32,875 nt of DNA. Origin: Synechococcaceae bacterium WB8_1B_136 (GTDB taxonomy: Bacteria; Cyanobacteriota; Cyanobacteriia; PCC-6307; Cyanobiaceae). Location: the NCBI GenBank assembly GCA_010029175.1, contig RGNC01000003.1, positions 1-32,875 of the forward strand. The letters run 5' to 3'. The notes under the pieces were generated by a model, which ran no database searches, was not told the origin of the DNA, and worked only from the letters and a program-made list of their open reading frames with translations. Of this stretch, positions 7,785 through 16,091 are shown piece by piece (the first letter of the stretch is position 1; every line of letters begins with the position of its first letter). The translations under genes were made by a program, and so were the position numbers.

Positions 7785-9053
7785 TCAACGGAGCTGCCGC
7801 CGCTGCCACACCCGCTCCGCGCTGGCGATGGCGGCTGCGGGGCCACAGAGGCTGAGGCAGGGGGCGCCAAGCAACTCCTGCGCCACCGCCTGCAGTTGGC
7901 CCGGCGTGAGTTCGGCGGCCTGCTCCAGGCAGCGATCGGCGAAGTCGAAGGGGAGGCCGTGGCCCAGCACCAGGGCATGGCGATCCGCCAGCTGGCTGCA
8001 GGTCTGGCGCCCCAGGGCCTCCTGGCCGCGGAATTTGGCCAGGGCGAGCTCCAGTTCCTCAGGGCTGAGGGGTTGCTCCAGCAGCCGCTGCCACTCCTGC
8101 AACAGTTCTGACGTGGCCTCCTCAGCCCGCTCGCTGGAACTCGAGAGGTGAAACACGAAGGGGGCGGCCCCCAGCCGAGCGGGGTAGTGCACCCCCACGT
8201 CGTAGGCGAGGCCATGCTCCTCCCGCAGGGCCACGAACAGCCGGCTCGACATGCCGATGCCCAGGTGGCAGTGCAGCAGCCGCAGGGCCAGAGCCTGCGC
8301 GGAGCCCATCGGCACGGTGCTGGTGCCCAGCATCAACACCAGCTGTTCGGTTTCGTCCTGGCTGGCGGCGAAGTGGTCGCCGCTGCTGCCGCCCGGCCCC
8401 GCCTGGCGCTGGGGCGGAACCGTGGCCCAGGCACCACCCTCCTGGCCGCCCAGCAGCAGCTCCTCCACGGCTTCGGGAATCTCCCCCGCCAGCACCAGCA
8501 CGGCACCGGCCTGGCCCAGGGCCGCGGCCTGGCGCTCCAGCGCCTCCCGCCCCAGCTGTTGCAGCTCGGGCTCCACCCCCAGCGGATCGTGGCCGTAGGG
8601 GCCTTGGCCATAGAGCTGCTGCCGCAGCTGGTCGTGGGCCAGTTGGAAGGGATCCTCCTTCTGGCGCTGCAGGGTCTGCAGGTTGAGCTGGCGTTCCAGA
8701 TCGATCTGGTCGTCCACCAGCCAGGGGCGCCGCACCAGCTGCAGCAGCAGCGGCAGCAGCTGCGGTGCATCGTCGCTGGCGCACTTGAGGCTGATCAAGG
8801 TGCCGTCCTCGCTGGCGTCGCAGCGCAGACCCGCCCCCAGCCCCTCCACCAGGTCGGCCAGGGCATCGCCACTGAAGGGGCCGCAGCCGCGGCTCAGCAC
8901 GCCCGCCAGCAGCTGCGCCGCCCCCCGCTCACCGGGCCGATCGCCGCTGCTGCCGCCCCGAAGCCACAACTTGGCCGAGAGGATCGCCGGGCCGGGGCGG
9001 TGAATCAGCCACAGGGGGCAACCGCCAGCCAGGGTGCGCGCTTCCACCGTCAT
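7785..9053 (-). CDS. M16 family peptidase-like protein, non-catalytic partner subunit
   Basis: 422 aa with the M16 (pitrilysin/processing-peptidase) two-domain layout. Where an active subunit has HxxEH, this protein has GAAQLLAGVLSRG, so no zinc site is formed. The C-terminal half keeps the substrate-binding arginine/tyrosine pair, SRLFVALREEHGLAYDV with R277 and Y284. That combination is the signature of the non-catalytic subunit in heterodimeric bacterial M16B proteases. Its ATG overlaps the stop of the upstream catalytic subunit (ATGA, 9050-9053), so the two should be made together. Substrate unknown. Confidence 0.9.
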   Translation of the reverse strand: MTVEARTLAGGCPLWLIHRPGPAILSAKLWLRGGSSGDRPGERGAAQLLAGVLSRGCGPFSGDALADLVEGLGAGLRCDASEDGTLISLKCASDDAPQLLPLLLQLVRRPWLVDDQIDLERQLNLQTLQRQKEDPFQLAHDQLRQQLYGQGPYGHDPLGVEPELQQLGREALERQAAALGQAGAVLVLAGEIPEAVEELLLGGQEGGAWATVPPQRQAGPGGSSGDHFAASQDETEQLVLMLGTSTVPMGSAQALALRLLHCHLGIGMSSRLFVALREEHGLAYDVGVHYPARLGAAPFVFHLSSSSERAEEATSELLQEWQRLLEQPLSPEELELALAKFRGQEALGRQTCSQLADRHALVLGHGLPFDFADRCLEQAAELTPGQLQAVAQELLGAPCLSLCGPAAAIASAERVWQRRQLR

Positions 9054-10339
9054 GCCGGCACCGCCCGCAGGCTGAAGCCCAGCTGGGGATCCAGCAGCGG
9101 GATCAACTCACGGCTGAGGCGGGCGCAGTCCCAGCGGTCCATCCAGTCGAGCGGGGCCTGGAGGTTGTGGCGGCGGCCCCAGAGGCTGCTGTTGCCCACC
9201 AGGCCCGCCACCGAGCCGGCCGCCTCCAGGCCGAAGCGGTAGCCGTTGCCCACCAGCCGTTTGGCGCGCTCCAGCTCCGCCTCCGCTGGGGGGGTATCCA
9301 TCAGCTCGTTCCAAACCCGCTGCACCTCGCTCTGCACCCGATCGAGGTGAGCGGGATCGCACACCGCCTCCAGCAGCACCAGGCTGCCGGCCTCCAGCAC
9401 GTTCAGATCCAGATCGATGCTCTCCACCAGGCGCAGCTCTTCCCGCAGGCGCTGCACCAGTCGGCTGCGCCGTCCCTCTGCCAGCAGGGTGGTGAGCAGA
9501 TCAACCCCCACCACCGCATCCTGGTGGGCGGCGGCGGGCAGCTGCCAGGCCATCAGCAGCCGGGCCGCCTCCAGCCGCGGCAGTTCCAGGGTGCAGGCTC
9601 CCGCCTGCAAGGCCAGGGGCCTGGGGGTCCAGGGGCTGCCGCCGGCGGGCAGTCGCGCCAGGGCGGAGTCCTCCAGGCGCTGCAGCAGGTCGAGCTCATG
9701 CAGCGGCCCCGCGATGGCCAGGCAGCAGCTGTCGGCGCGGTAGTGGGAGGCGTGGAAGGCGGCCATCAGCTCGGGCCGGTGGGCCTCCAGGGCCTCCCGG
9801 CGCCCCAGGATCGGCAGTCCGTAGGGGTGGTCCGGGCAGGCCTGCCGCAGCAGTTCCTGGAAGGCCACCTCCTCCGGTTGATCCTCGCTCTGGGCCAGCT
9901 CCTCCAGCACCACCTGGCGTTCCATGGCGAAGTCGTCGCCATCGAGCCGTGGCTGCAGCACCAGATCCAGCAGCAGCTCCAGGGCTTCAGCGGCCGCCGG
10001 GGGTGGAATCAGCACGTGGTAGTGCACATCGTCGAAGCCGGTGGCGGCATTGCTGTTGCCCCCCAGGGCCTCCACCCGCCGATCGAACTCTCCGGCCGCC
10101 AGGGTTGTGCTGCCCTTGAACACCATGTGTTCCAGGAAGTGGGCCAGTCCCGATTCCTCCTGCCGCTCCAGGGCACTGCCGGCCCGGCACCAGAAATCCA
10201 GGCACAGCACCGGGGCCTGCGGCAGGTGCAGTTGCACCAGCTCCACGCCATTGCTCAACGACTGCCGCTGCGGATCGGGCAAGGGCGGCGGCAGGGGCTG
10301 GATGGGCAATGCCGGCTCGGGCTGTGACGAGAGCTTCAT
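9050..10339 (-). CDS. M16 family zinc metallopeptidase, catalytic subunit
   Basis: 429 aa from the ATG at 10339; the long upstream open frame runs antisense through pcyA and is not coding. The inverted zinc motif H67-F-L-E70-H71 is followed about 75 residues later by [16 protein letters not shown] (E146/E147), giving the HxxEH(X)~75E metal site with E70 as the catalytic base. The C-terminal half has [20 protein letters not shown] but not the Arg/Tyr pair, which sits in the partner encoded next. The two proteins therefore look like complementary halves of one M16B protease. The start is divergent from pcyA with a 42-bp gap. Confidence 0.92.
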   Translation of the reverse strand: MKLSSQPEPALPIQPLPPPLPDPQRQSLSNGVELVQLHLPQAPVLCLDFWCRAGSALERQEESGLAHFLEHMVFKGSTTLAAGEFDRRVEALGGNSNAATGFDDVHYHVLIPPPAAAEALELLLDLVLQPRLDGDDFAMERQVVLEELAQSEDQPEEVAFQELLRQACPDHPYGLPILGRREALEAHRPELMAAFHASHYRADSCCLAIAGPLHELDLLQRLEDSALARLPAGGSPWTPRPLALQAGACTLELPRLEAARLLMAWQLPAAAHQDAVVGVDLLTTLLAEGRRSRLVQRLREELRLVESIDLDLNVLEAGSLVLLEAVCDPAHLDRVQSEVQRVWNELMDTPPAEAELERAKRLVGNGYRFGLEAAGSVAGLVGNSSLWGRRHNLQAPLDWMDRWDCARLSRELIPLLDPQLGFSLRAVPA

Positions 10340-10381
10340 TCTGCTGGCAGGATCAGCGCGCTGTCGCCAGGGAGAACGCCG

Positions 10382-11113
10382 GTGTCCTCGTCCGCCTTGG
10401 GGGTGCATCCTCTGGTTGATGCCCTGGCCGAGCGCATCCGCGCCTGCTGGTCCAGCCTGCCGGAGCTGGAACCCCTGGCGGTGGATCCGGAGCTGGAGGC
10501 CATCAGCGGCAGCCTCGATGGCGAGGACCTCTACATCCGCAATGAGCTGCGCCGCAGCCGGGGGCTGCGCAAGCTGCACCTGGAAACGGCCCGTCTCGGC
10601 GCCGGTCTGCAGATCCTGCACTGCGTGTTCTTCCCCGATCCCCGCTACGACCTGCCGGTGTTCGGGGCCGACATCGTGGCCGGACGGGGCGTGGTGTCGG
10701 CGGCGATTGTGGATCTCTCCCCGGTGGGCGGCGCCCTGCCGGAACAGGTGAGCGGCGCGCTGGCGGCCCTGCCGCCCCGGACCTTCAGCCAGGAGCGGGA
10801 GCTGCCCGAGTGGGGCACGATCTTCTCGCCCCACGTGCGTTTCGTGCGGCCGGCCGACGCCGGCGAGGAGCAACAGTTCATCGAACTGGTGGCCGACTAT
10901 CTGCAGGTGCTGGCCGCTGCCAGCCGCCAGGTGGAGCCGCAGGCCATCGATCACCCCGATACGGTGGGCCGATATCACGGGCAGCTCTCGTATTGCCAGC
11001 AGCAGAAACGCAACGACAAGACCCGTCGGGTGCTGGAGAAGGCGTTCAATCCTCAGTGGGCGGAGCGCTACATCGAAGAGTTGCTCTTCGACGACCCCCG
11101 TCCCCTGGCCTGA
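10382..11113 (+). CDS. pcyA: Phycocyanobilin:ferredoxin oxidoreductase
   Basis: 243 aa, full length for PcyA. It reduces biliverdin IXalpha by four electrons from ferredoxin to 3Z-phycocyanobilin, the chromophore precursor of phycobilisomes and phytochromes. Active-site residues of the Synechocystis enzyme (E76, H88, D105, recalled from the literature) align with E68 (LHLETARLG), H80 ([15 protein letters not shown]) and D97 ([10 protein letters not shown]), all at a constant offset of 8. The start is a GTG preceded by GGGAG at 10370-10374. The TGA overlaps the ATG of the DevB-like gene (TGATG at 11111-11115), so it is translationally coupled to an efflux system, which is not an obvious functional partner. 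Confidence 0.96.
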   Translation: MSSSALGVHPLVDALAERIRACWSSLPELEPLAVDPELEAISGSLDGEDLYIRNELRRSRGLRKLHLETARLGAGLQILHCVFFPDPRYDLPVFGADIVAGRGVVSAAIVDLSPVGGALPEQVSGALAALPPRTFSQERELPEWGTIFSPHVRFVRPADAGEEQQFIELVADYLQVLAAASRQVEPQAIDHPDTVGRYHGQLSYCQQQKRNDKTRRVLEKAFNPQWAERYIEELLFDDPRPLA

Positions 11114-12021
11114 TGTCCACCCCGTTCTGGCGTCGTCCCTGGCTGCTGGGAGCCGCCGCCCTGGCGGTGCTGGTGGGTGCTGGGGTGCTGCTGCGCGGCA
11201 AACCGGCCGCCAGACCGCGACCCACCACCCCCGCGGTGCAGCTGCAGCCGGAGGCTGTGTCCGCCCTGGGACGGCTGGAGCCGGCCGGGGATGTGCGCCG
11301 GCTGGCGGCGCCGATCACCGGCATGGCGGGCAGTCCACGCATCACCGCCCTGCTGGTGCAGGAGGGGCAGCGGGTGAGTGCGGGCCAGCTGTTGGCCAGC
11401 TTCGACAACCGCCCGGGCCTGTTGGCCGATCAGCGGGTGTTGCAGACGCGCATCGCAAACCTCAGCCAGCAGCTCAACCTGCTGGAGCGGGACACCCGCC
11501 GCTACCGCAGCCTGGCCCAGGGGGGAGTCACCCCCCGCGGTGATCTCGACAACCGCGAGATCAAGCTGATCGAGTTGCGCGGCCAGCTCAGCCAGGCCCG
11601 GGCCCAGTTGGCCAAGGTGGAAACCGATCTGGTGCTCAGTGAGCTGCGGGCGCCCATCTCTGGCTCCGTGCTGCGCATCATCGCGCGCCCCGGCGAGCGC
11701 CCCGGCGATGCCGGCATCCTGGAGATCGGCGCCACCGATCGGATGGAGGCGGTGGCCGAGGTCTACGAGAGCGACATCGCCCGCGTGCGCCCGGGTCAGC
11801 GGGTGCGGCTGATCAGTGAGAACGGCGGCTTCCAGGGAAGCCTCAATGCCCGGGTGCTGCGCATCACCCCCCAGGTGCGCCAGCGCCAGCTGCTCTCCAC
11901 CGATCCCACCGGCGATGCCGATGCCCGCATCGTGGAGGTGCGCCTGGCCCTCGATCCCGCCGATGCCGCCAAGGTGAACAACCTGGCCGGCATGAAGATC
12001 ATCGCCCGCTTCAACCCGTGA
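11113..12021 (+). CDS. devB: DevB-like membrane fusion protein (HlyD family) of an ABC exporter
   Basis: 302 aa; N-terminal membrane anchor at about residues 9-27, then ALGRLEPAGDVRRLAAP, which is the DevB-type barrel-sandwich start. A helical hairpin follows (about residues 108-175, with QTRIANLSQQLNLLERD and LIELRGQLSQARAQLAKVE), then LSELRAPISGSVLRI and beta-barrel segments. Such proteins span the periplasm and link an inner-membrane ABC transporter to a TolC-like outer-membrane channel. In heterocyst formers DevBCA exports glycolipid; in a unicellular organism the cargo is unknown. The ATG overlaps the pcyA stop and the stop overlaps the devC start. Confidence 0.88.
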   Translation: MSTPFWRRPWLLGAAALAVLVGAGVLLRGKPAARPRPTTPAVQLQPEAVSALGRLEPAGDVRRLAAPITGMAGSPRITALLVQEGQRVSAGQLLASFDNRPGLLADQRVLQTRIANLSQQLNLLERDTRRYRSLAQGGVTPRGDLDNREIKLIELRGQLSQARAQLAKVETDLVLSELRAPISGSVLRIIARPGERPGDAGILEIGATDRMEAVAEVYESDIARVRPGQRVRLISENGGFQGSLNARVLRITPQVRQRQLLSTDPTGDADARIVEVRLALDPADAAKVNNLAGMKIIARFNP

Positions 12022-13205
12022 ATCCCCTGGCCGCTGCCGCGGCCCTCTGGCGGGCCCGGCGCATTCCCCTCTCCTGGCTGCTGCTCACCCGCCAGCCCGT
12101 GCGGTTGCTGGTGGCCCTGGCGGGCATCAGCTTCGCCGGGATCCTGATGTTCATGCAGCTGGGCTTCCGCGATGGCCTCTTCGACGCCAGCGTGACCATC
12201 CACCGGCTGTTCGACGCCGATCTGGTGTTGATCAGCCCGCGCTCCAGCAGCTCCGTGAGCATGGCCGGCTTTCCCCGCCGGCGGCTGGTGCAGGCCATGG
12301 CTGATCCCGCCGTGGAGGGGATCACGCCGGTGCACTGGAATCTGCTGCTGTGGCGCAATCCCCAGACCCGCGCCACCCGCTCGATCCTTGCCCTGGGCTT
12401 TGAGCCCACCGACCCCCTGTTCACCGATCCGGCCCTGGCGCCCAAGGCGCGGCTGCTGCAACAGCGCGGCCGCGTGCTGTTCGATGAGCGCTCCAGGCCC
12501 GAATTCGGGCCTGTGGCCGAGTGGTTCAAGGCCGGCCGCACCGTGGAGAGCGAGATCGCCGGCAAGCGGGTGCGCGTGGCGGGCCTGGTGGGCATCGGCA
12601 CCTCCTTCGGCGCCGACGGCAACCTGCTGGCCAGCAGTGAGACCTACTTGGAGCTGCTGCCCAACACCCCACCCGGCAGCATCGAGGTGGGATTGATCCG
12701 CCTGAAGCCGGGTGCCGATGCCGCCGCCGTGGTGGCCCGCCTGCGCCAGACCCTGCCCAGTGATGTCACCGTGCTCACCAAGCAGGGCTTCATTGAATTC
12801 GAGCAGAACTACTGGCGCACCAGCACCTCGATCGGGTTCATCTTCACCCTGGGTGCCGCCATGGGCTTCGTGGTGGGGTGCGTGATCGTGTATCAGATTC
12901 TCTATTCGGATGTGAGTGATCACCTGCCCGAATACGCCACCTTGATGGCCATGGGCTACCGCCTCACGGCCCTGCTGGGGGTGGTGGCGCGGGAGGGCCT
13001 GCTGCTGGCGGTGTTCGGCTACCTGCCCGCCTATGCCGCTGGTCAGGGCCTCTACCTGTTGGTGCGCAATGCCACCCAGCTGCCGGTGGCCATGGACACC
13101 GGCCGGGCCCTCACGGTGTTCACCATGATCCTGGTGATGTGCATGGGATCCGCGGCCCTGGCCATGCGTCGCCTGGCGGATGCCGATCCGGCCGAAATCT
13201 TCTGA
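12018..13205 (+). CDS. devC: DevC-like ABC exporter permease (FtsX/MacB-type)
   Basis: 395 aa with a GTG start overlapping the devB stop (GTGA, 12018-12021). The layout is one N-terminal helix (RLLVALAGISFAGILMFMQ) followed by a large periplasmic domain beginning LGFRDGLFDASVTIHRLFDA, typical of DevC. Three C-terminal helices then follow: near IGFIFTLGAAMGFVVGCVIV, ALLGVVAREGLLLAVFGYLP and ALTVFTMILVMCMGSAALAM. It ends DADPAEIF, the expected C terminus of this permease family. It would pair with the DevA ATPase and the DevB adaptor to extrude a hydrophobic or lipid-like compound. Confidence 0.9.
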   Translation: MNPLAAAAALWRARRIPLSWLLLTRQPVRLLVALAGISFAGILMFMQLGFRDGLFDASVTIHRLFDADLVLISPRSSSSVSMAGFPRRRLVQAMADPAVEGITPVHWNLLLWRNPQTRATRSILALGFEPTDPLFTDPALAPKARLLQQRGRVLFDERSRPEFGPVAEWFKAGRTVESEIAGKRVRVAGLVGIGTSFGADGNLLASSETYLELLPNTPPGSIEVGLIRLKPGADAAAVVARLRQTLPSDVTVLTKQGFIEFEQNYWRTSTSIGFIFTLGAAMGFVVGCVIVYQILYSDVSDHLPEYATLMAMGYRLTALLGVVAREGLLLAVFGYLPAYAAGQGLYLLVRNATQLPVAMDTGRALTVFTMILVMCMGSAALAMRRLADADPAEIF

Positions 13206-13215
13206 GGAGCAGGCC

Positions 13216-13911
13216 GTGGAACAGCAGCAAACCGCCAAAGCCATCGCCATCGCCGGCCTCAACCACTGGTATGGCAGCGGTGCCACCCGCCGCCAGGTGC
13301 TCCAGGGGGTGGATCTGGAGGTGGCTCCGGGGGAGGTGGTGCTGCTCACCGGCCCCTCTGGTTGCGGCAAAACCACCCTGCTCACCCTTGTGGGCGCCCT
13401 GCGCATGGTGCAGGAGGGCCAGGTGCGGGTGTTGGGGGAGGAGCTGGCCCAATCCAGCCGCGGCCTGCGCCAGCAGCTGCGCCGCTCGATCGGGATGATC
13501 TTCCAGGGCCACAACCTGCTGCGTTGCCTCACGGCGGAGCAGAACGTGCAGATGGGCGCTGATCTGTTGCCGGGCCTGGGCTATCGCGCCCGCCGTGACC
13601 AGGCGCGGGAATGGTTGCGAGCGGTGGGCCTCGGCGACGAACTGCACAAGCTGCCCCACGATCTCTCCGGCGGCCAGAAGCAGCGGGTGGCCATCGCCCG
13701 TGCCCTGGCGGCCCAGCCGCGGTTGTTGCTGGCCGATGAACCCACCGCAGCCCTGGATTCCCGCACCGGCCGCGAGGTGGTGGAGCTGCTGCAACGCCTG
13801 GCCAGCGACCAGGGCTGCGCGGTGCTGATGGTGACCCACGACCCCCGCATTCTCGACATCGCCGATCGGTTGTTGCGCATGGAGGATGGCCGCATCGTGG
13901 CGATGGAGTGA
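13216..13911 (+). CDS. devA: DevA-like ABC exporter ATPase
   Basis: 231 aa from the GTG at 13216, chosen because GAGGAG at 13204-13209 is a good Shine-Dalgarno 6 bases upstream. The alternative ATG at 13180 would overlap devC by 26 bp and has no such site. All ATPase motifs are present: Walker A GPSGCGKTT, Q-loop IFQGHNLL, signature LSGGQKQRVAIARALA, Walker B LLLADEPTAALD and switch THD. The sequence is of the MacB/LolD/DevA exporter type. It energises export by the DevC permease and completes a devBCA set transcribed after pcyA. Confidence 0.92.
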   Translation: MEQQQTAKAIAIAGLNHWYGSGATRRQVLQGVDLEVAPGEVVLLTGPSGCGKTTLLTLVGALRMVQEGQVRVLGEELAQSSRGLRQQLRRSIGMIFQGHNLLRCLTAEQNVQMGADLLPGLGYRARRDQAREWLRAVGLGDELHKLPHDLSGGQKQRVAIARALAAQPRLLLADEPTAALDSRTGREVVELLQRLASDQGCAVLMVTHDPRILDIADRLLRMEDGRIVAME

Positions 13912-13942
13912 GCGGTCCTGACCCCGCCGGCCCACCGTTCAG

Positions 13943-13948
13943 TAGGGT
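13943..13948 (+). promoter_or_regulatory. Possible -10 element TAGGGT
   Basis: TAGGGT lies 31 bases upstream of the small basic gene at 13979 and fits the TANNNT -10 pattern. The same hexamer occurs ahead of rpsB at 15156. No good -35 is seen at the right distance, so this is a weak call by eye. Confidence 0.3.
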
Positions 13949-13978
13949 GGAGATTCTCAACAGGAATCCGCCGCCGTT

Positions 13979-14134
13979 ATGGCCAAGCGCCGCAACCTCA
14001 AGAAGGAAAAGCAGGAGCGCAATCGCGCCTACGCCCGCAAGTTCAAGAAGCGCAAGCTCCGCAACGATGGTCGGGGTGAGGGCGCTGGCAACGGCGTGAC
14101 CGGTACCGCCAACAACGGTGGCGCTGCCGACTGA
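13979..14134 (+). CDS. Small basic protein, 51 aa, function unknown
   Basis: 51 codons starting MAKRRNLKKEKQERNRAYAR and followed by KFKKRKLRNDGRGEGAG, then a Gly/Asn/Ala tail. The first 32 residues are strongly basic and helical, like a nucleic-acid- or ribosome-binding peptide, while the tail is flexible. I recall closely similar short proteins annotated as hypothetical in marine picocyanobacteria. Support for coding: an ATG start, Arg/Lys codon use matching neighbours, its own -10-like element and a strong terminator 25 bp after the stop. Binding to rRNA or RNA is inference from charge only. Confidence 0.72.
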   Translation: MAKRRNLKKEKQERNRAYARKFKKRKLRNDGRGEGAGNGVTGTANNGGAAD

Positions 14135-14158
14135 TCGGCACCCCCGCCCGTTGGTCTT

Positions 14159-14188
14159 GAGGGGGATCCTGCGGGGTCCTCTTTTTTT
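14159..14188 (+). terminator. Rho-independent terminator
   Basis: A GC-rich hairpin (arms GGATCC and GGGTCC with one G-U pair, four-base loop, extended by weaker A-T and G-U pairs) is followed directly by seven T at 14182-14188. It lies after the 51-aa gene and ends 24 bp before the glycosyltransferase start, so it separates the two units. Confidence 0.8.
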
Positions 14189-14211
14189 GCCCGCTTGCCG
14201 TCGACCTGGCC

Positions 14212-15144
14212 ATGTTTCTCAGCGTCGTCATCCCCACCTACAACCGCAGGCCGATCCTCGAGAAGTGCCTCACGGCCCTCGAGCGGCAGCAGCTGCAGGC
14301 CCCGATCGAGGGCTATGAGGTGGTGCTGGTGGACGACGGCTCCACCGATGAGACCGTGGCCTGGATCCAGGCCGAGTCGGCCCGCTACCCCCACGTGCGT
14401 CTGATTCAGCAGGACCATGGCGGTCCGGCGGAGGGGCGCAACCGTGGCGTGGAGCAGGCCCGTGGCGATGTGATCGTGTTCATCGACAGCGACCTGGTGG
14501 TGACGGAGACCTTCCTGCTCTGCCACGCCCGGGCCCTGGCGCGGCACTGGCAGAGCTCGGGCAACCGGCTGTGCTTCACCTATGGCGCCGTGATCAACAC
14601 CGCCAACTTCGAGCATCCCACCAGCGAGCCCCACAAGCTGCAGGATCTTTCCTGGGCCTATTTCGCCACCGGCAACGTGGCGATCGATCGCCAGGTGCTG
14701 GACAGCAGCGGCCTGTTCGACACCCGTTTCCGCCTCTACGGATGGGAAGACCTGGAACTGGGGGAGCGGTTGCGGCGCATGGGGGTGGTGCTGATCCGCT
14801 GCCCGGAGGCGGTGGGCTACCACTGGCATCCGCCCCTCAGCCTGGAGCAGATCCCCCGCCTAATCGAGGTGGAACGGGAGCGGGCCAAGATGGGACTGGT
14901 GTTCTACCGGAAACACCCCACCCGCCGGGTGCGTTTCATCATCCAGTTCACCCTGTTGCATCGCCTGCTCTGGGAGCTGCTCACCCTCGGCGGTCTGTTG
15001 AATGTGCGCAGCCTGCGGCCGCTGTTGGCCTGGCTGATCCGCCAGGGCAAGCCCGGCCTGGCCATGGAGCTGCTGCGGCTGCCGCTGAACCGCCTCGGCG
15101 TGCGGGCGCTCTACGCCGAGGCCCGGGCGGAAGGCTTGCGCTGA
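14212..15144 (+). CDS. Family 2 glycosyltransferase
   Basis: 310 aa with a GT-A fold. MFLSVVIPTYNRRPILEKCL opens the Rossmann-like domain, VVLVDDGSTDET (DDGS at 41-44) binds the nucleotide, and FIDSD (92-94) is the metal-binding DxD-type motif. Later FATGNVAIDRQVL and RLYGWEDLELGERLRRMG include the ED pair usual for the catalytic base region of inverting GT2 enzymes. The C-terminal 70 residues are basic and partly hydrophobic, suggesting peripheral membrane contact. Sugar donor and acceptor are unknown; a cell-envelope polysaccharide or glycolipid is plausible. It begins right after a terminator, so it probably has its own promoter or depends on read-through. Confidence 0.9.
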   Translation: MFLSVVIPTYNRRPILEKCLTALERQQLQAPIEGYEVVLVDDGSTDETVAWIQAESARYPHVRLIQQDHGGPAEGRNRGVEQARGDVIVFIDSDLVVTETFLLCHARALARHWQSSGNRLCFTYGAVINTANFEHPTSEPHKLQDLSWAYFATGNVAIDRQVLDSSGLFDTRFRLYGWEDLELGERLRRMGVVLIRCPEAVGYHWHPPLSLEQIPRLIEVERERAKMGLVFYRKHPTRRVRFIIQFTLLHRLLWELLTLGGLLNVRSLRPLLAWLIRQGKPGLAMELLRLPLNRLGVRALYAEARAEGLR

Positions 15145-15152
15145 AGGCCATT

Positions 15153-15161
15153 TGATAGGGT
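15153..15161 (+). promoter_or_regulatory. Possible extended -10 (TGATAGGGT) for rpsB
   Basis: TGATAGGGT fits TGn plus TANNNT and sits just after the glycosyltransferase stop, 113 bases before the rpsB start. An extended -10 would reduce the need for a good -35, which is not evident. Transcription starting a few bases downstream would include the whole structured leader. Confidence 0.35.
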
Positions 15162-15273
15162 GCCGGGGTCAACTTCACTCCGCACACCTGCGTGTTTCGG
15201 GTGACCGTCAGCCCGGCAACTGCCGAGCTCGGGGTCCCTGGCAGGTGGAGGCGAACCCGAAACCCCAACAACA
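15162..15273 (+). promoter_or_regulatory. Structured 5' leader of rpsB, candidate autoregulatory RNA
   Basis: This 112-base non-coding stretch has complementary arms GTTTCGGGT (15194-15202) and ACCCGAAAC (15255-15263), a perfect 9-bp helix that closes 10 bases before the rpsB ATG. Inside it are CGGC-AACT-GCCG (15214-15225), the palindrome CCGAGCTCGG (15223-15232) and an alternative pairing of CTGCC (15220-15224) with GGCAG (15239-15243). Several of these are mutually exclusive, so two states are possible. Ribosomal protein S2 is known to repress its own leader in other bacteria; that this leader does the same is inference. Confidence 0.5.
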
Positions 15274-15996
15274 ATGGCTGTCGTCACGCTCGCCGAAATG
15301 ATGGAGGCGGGTGCCCACTTCGGGCACCAAACACGCCGCTGGAACCCCAAGATGTCGCGCTACATCTACTGCGCGCGCAACGGTGTTCACATCATCGATC
15401 TGGTGCAGACCGCCGTCTGCATGAACAACGCCTACAAGTGGACCCGCAGTGCCGCCCGCAGCGGCAAGCGTTTCCTGTTCGTGGGCACCAAGAAGCAGGC
15501 CTCCGAGGTGATCGCCCAGGAGGCCACCCGCTGCGGCGCCGCCTACGTGAACCAGCGCTGGCTGGGCGGCATGCTCACCAACTGGACCACGATGCGCGCC
15601 CGCATCGACCGCCTCAAGGACCTGGAGCGCATGGAATCCTCGGGCGCCATTGCCATGCGTCCCAAGAAGGAGGCCGCGGTGCTGCGCCGTGAGCTGGAGC
15701 GTCTGCAGAAGTATCTCGGCGGTCTGAAGAACATGCGCCGGCTGCCCGATGTGGTGGTGCTGGTGGATCAGCGCCGTGAAACCAACGCCGTGCTCGAGGC
15801 CCGCAAGCTGGACATCCCCCTGGTGTCGATGCTCGACACCAACTGCGACCCCGACCTCTGCGACGTGCCCATCCCCTGCAACGACGACGCGGTGCGCTCC
15901 GTGCAGCTGGTGCTGGGTCGTCTGGCGGATGCCATCAACGAGGGTCGCCATGGCGCCAGCGATCAGCGCGGCGGCTATGAGGACGAGGAGGCCTGA
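15274..15996 (+). CDS. rpsB: 30S ribosomal protein S2
   Basis: 240 aa, the usual length. It begins [20 protein letters not shown] and continues [20 protein letters not shown], diagnostic for S2; [24 protein letters not shown] and [11 protein letters not shown] also match. S2 joins late in 30S assembly and is needed with S1 for mRNA recruitment. No Shine-Dalgarno precedes the ATG; instead the leader helix closes just upstream. Gene order rpsB-tsf is the near-universal bacterial arrangement. The last residues (RGGYEDEEA) are an acidic tail. Confidence 0.98.
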   Translation: MAVVTLAEMMEAGAHFGHQTRRWNPKMSRYIYCARNGVHIIDLVQTAVCMNNAYKWTRSAARSGKRFLFVGTKKQASEVIAQEATRCGAAYVNQRWLGGMLTNWTTMRARIDRLKDLERMESSGAIAMRPKKEAAVLRRELERLQKYLGGLKNMRRLPDVVVLVDQRRETNAVLEARKLDIPLVSMLDTNCDPDLCDVPIPCNDDAVRSVQLVLGRLADAINEGRHGASDQRGGYEDEEA

Positions 15997-16015
15997 GGCC
16001 TCCCGACCGCAGCCC

Positions 16016-16050
16016 ATCAGCCGAGGCGTCCCACGGGGCACCCGGCTGAT
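16016..16050 (+). promoter_or_regulatory. Stem-loop between rpsB and tsf
   Basis: Perfect 8-bp arms ATCAGCCG (16016-16023) and CGGCTGAT (16043-16050) enclose a GC-rich segment that can itself pair (GTCCC with GGGGC). No run of T follows, so it does not look like a full terminator; an mRNA stability element or attenuator that adjusts tsf relative to rpsB is more likely. Confidence 0.55.
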
Positions 16051-16091
16051 CGATCTCCTTCTTCCCCTGTTTCCACGAACCTCCCAGACCC

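Noticed and set aside
11796-13532. 578-codon minus-strand frame opposite devC/devA
   Set aside because: Crosses several real genes and has no protein-like features.
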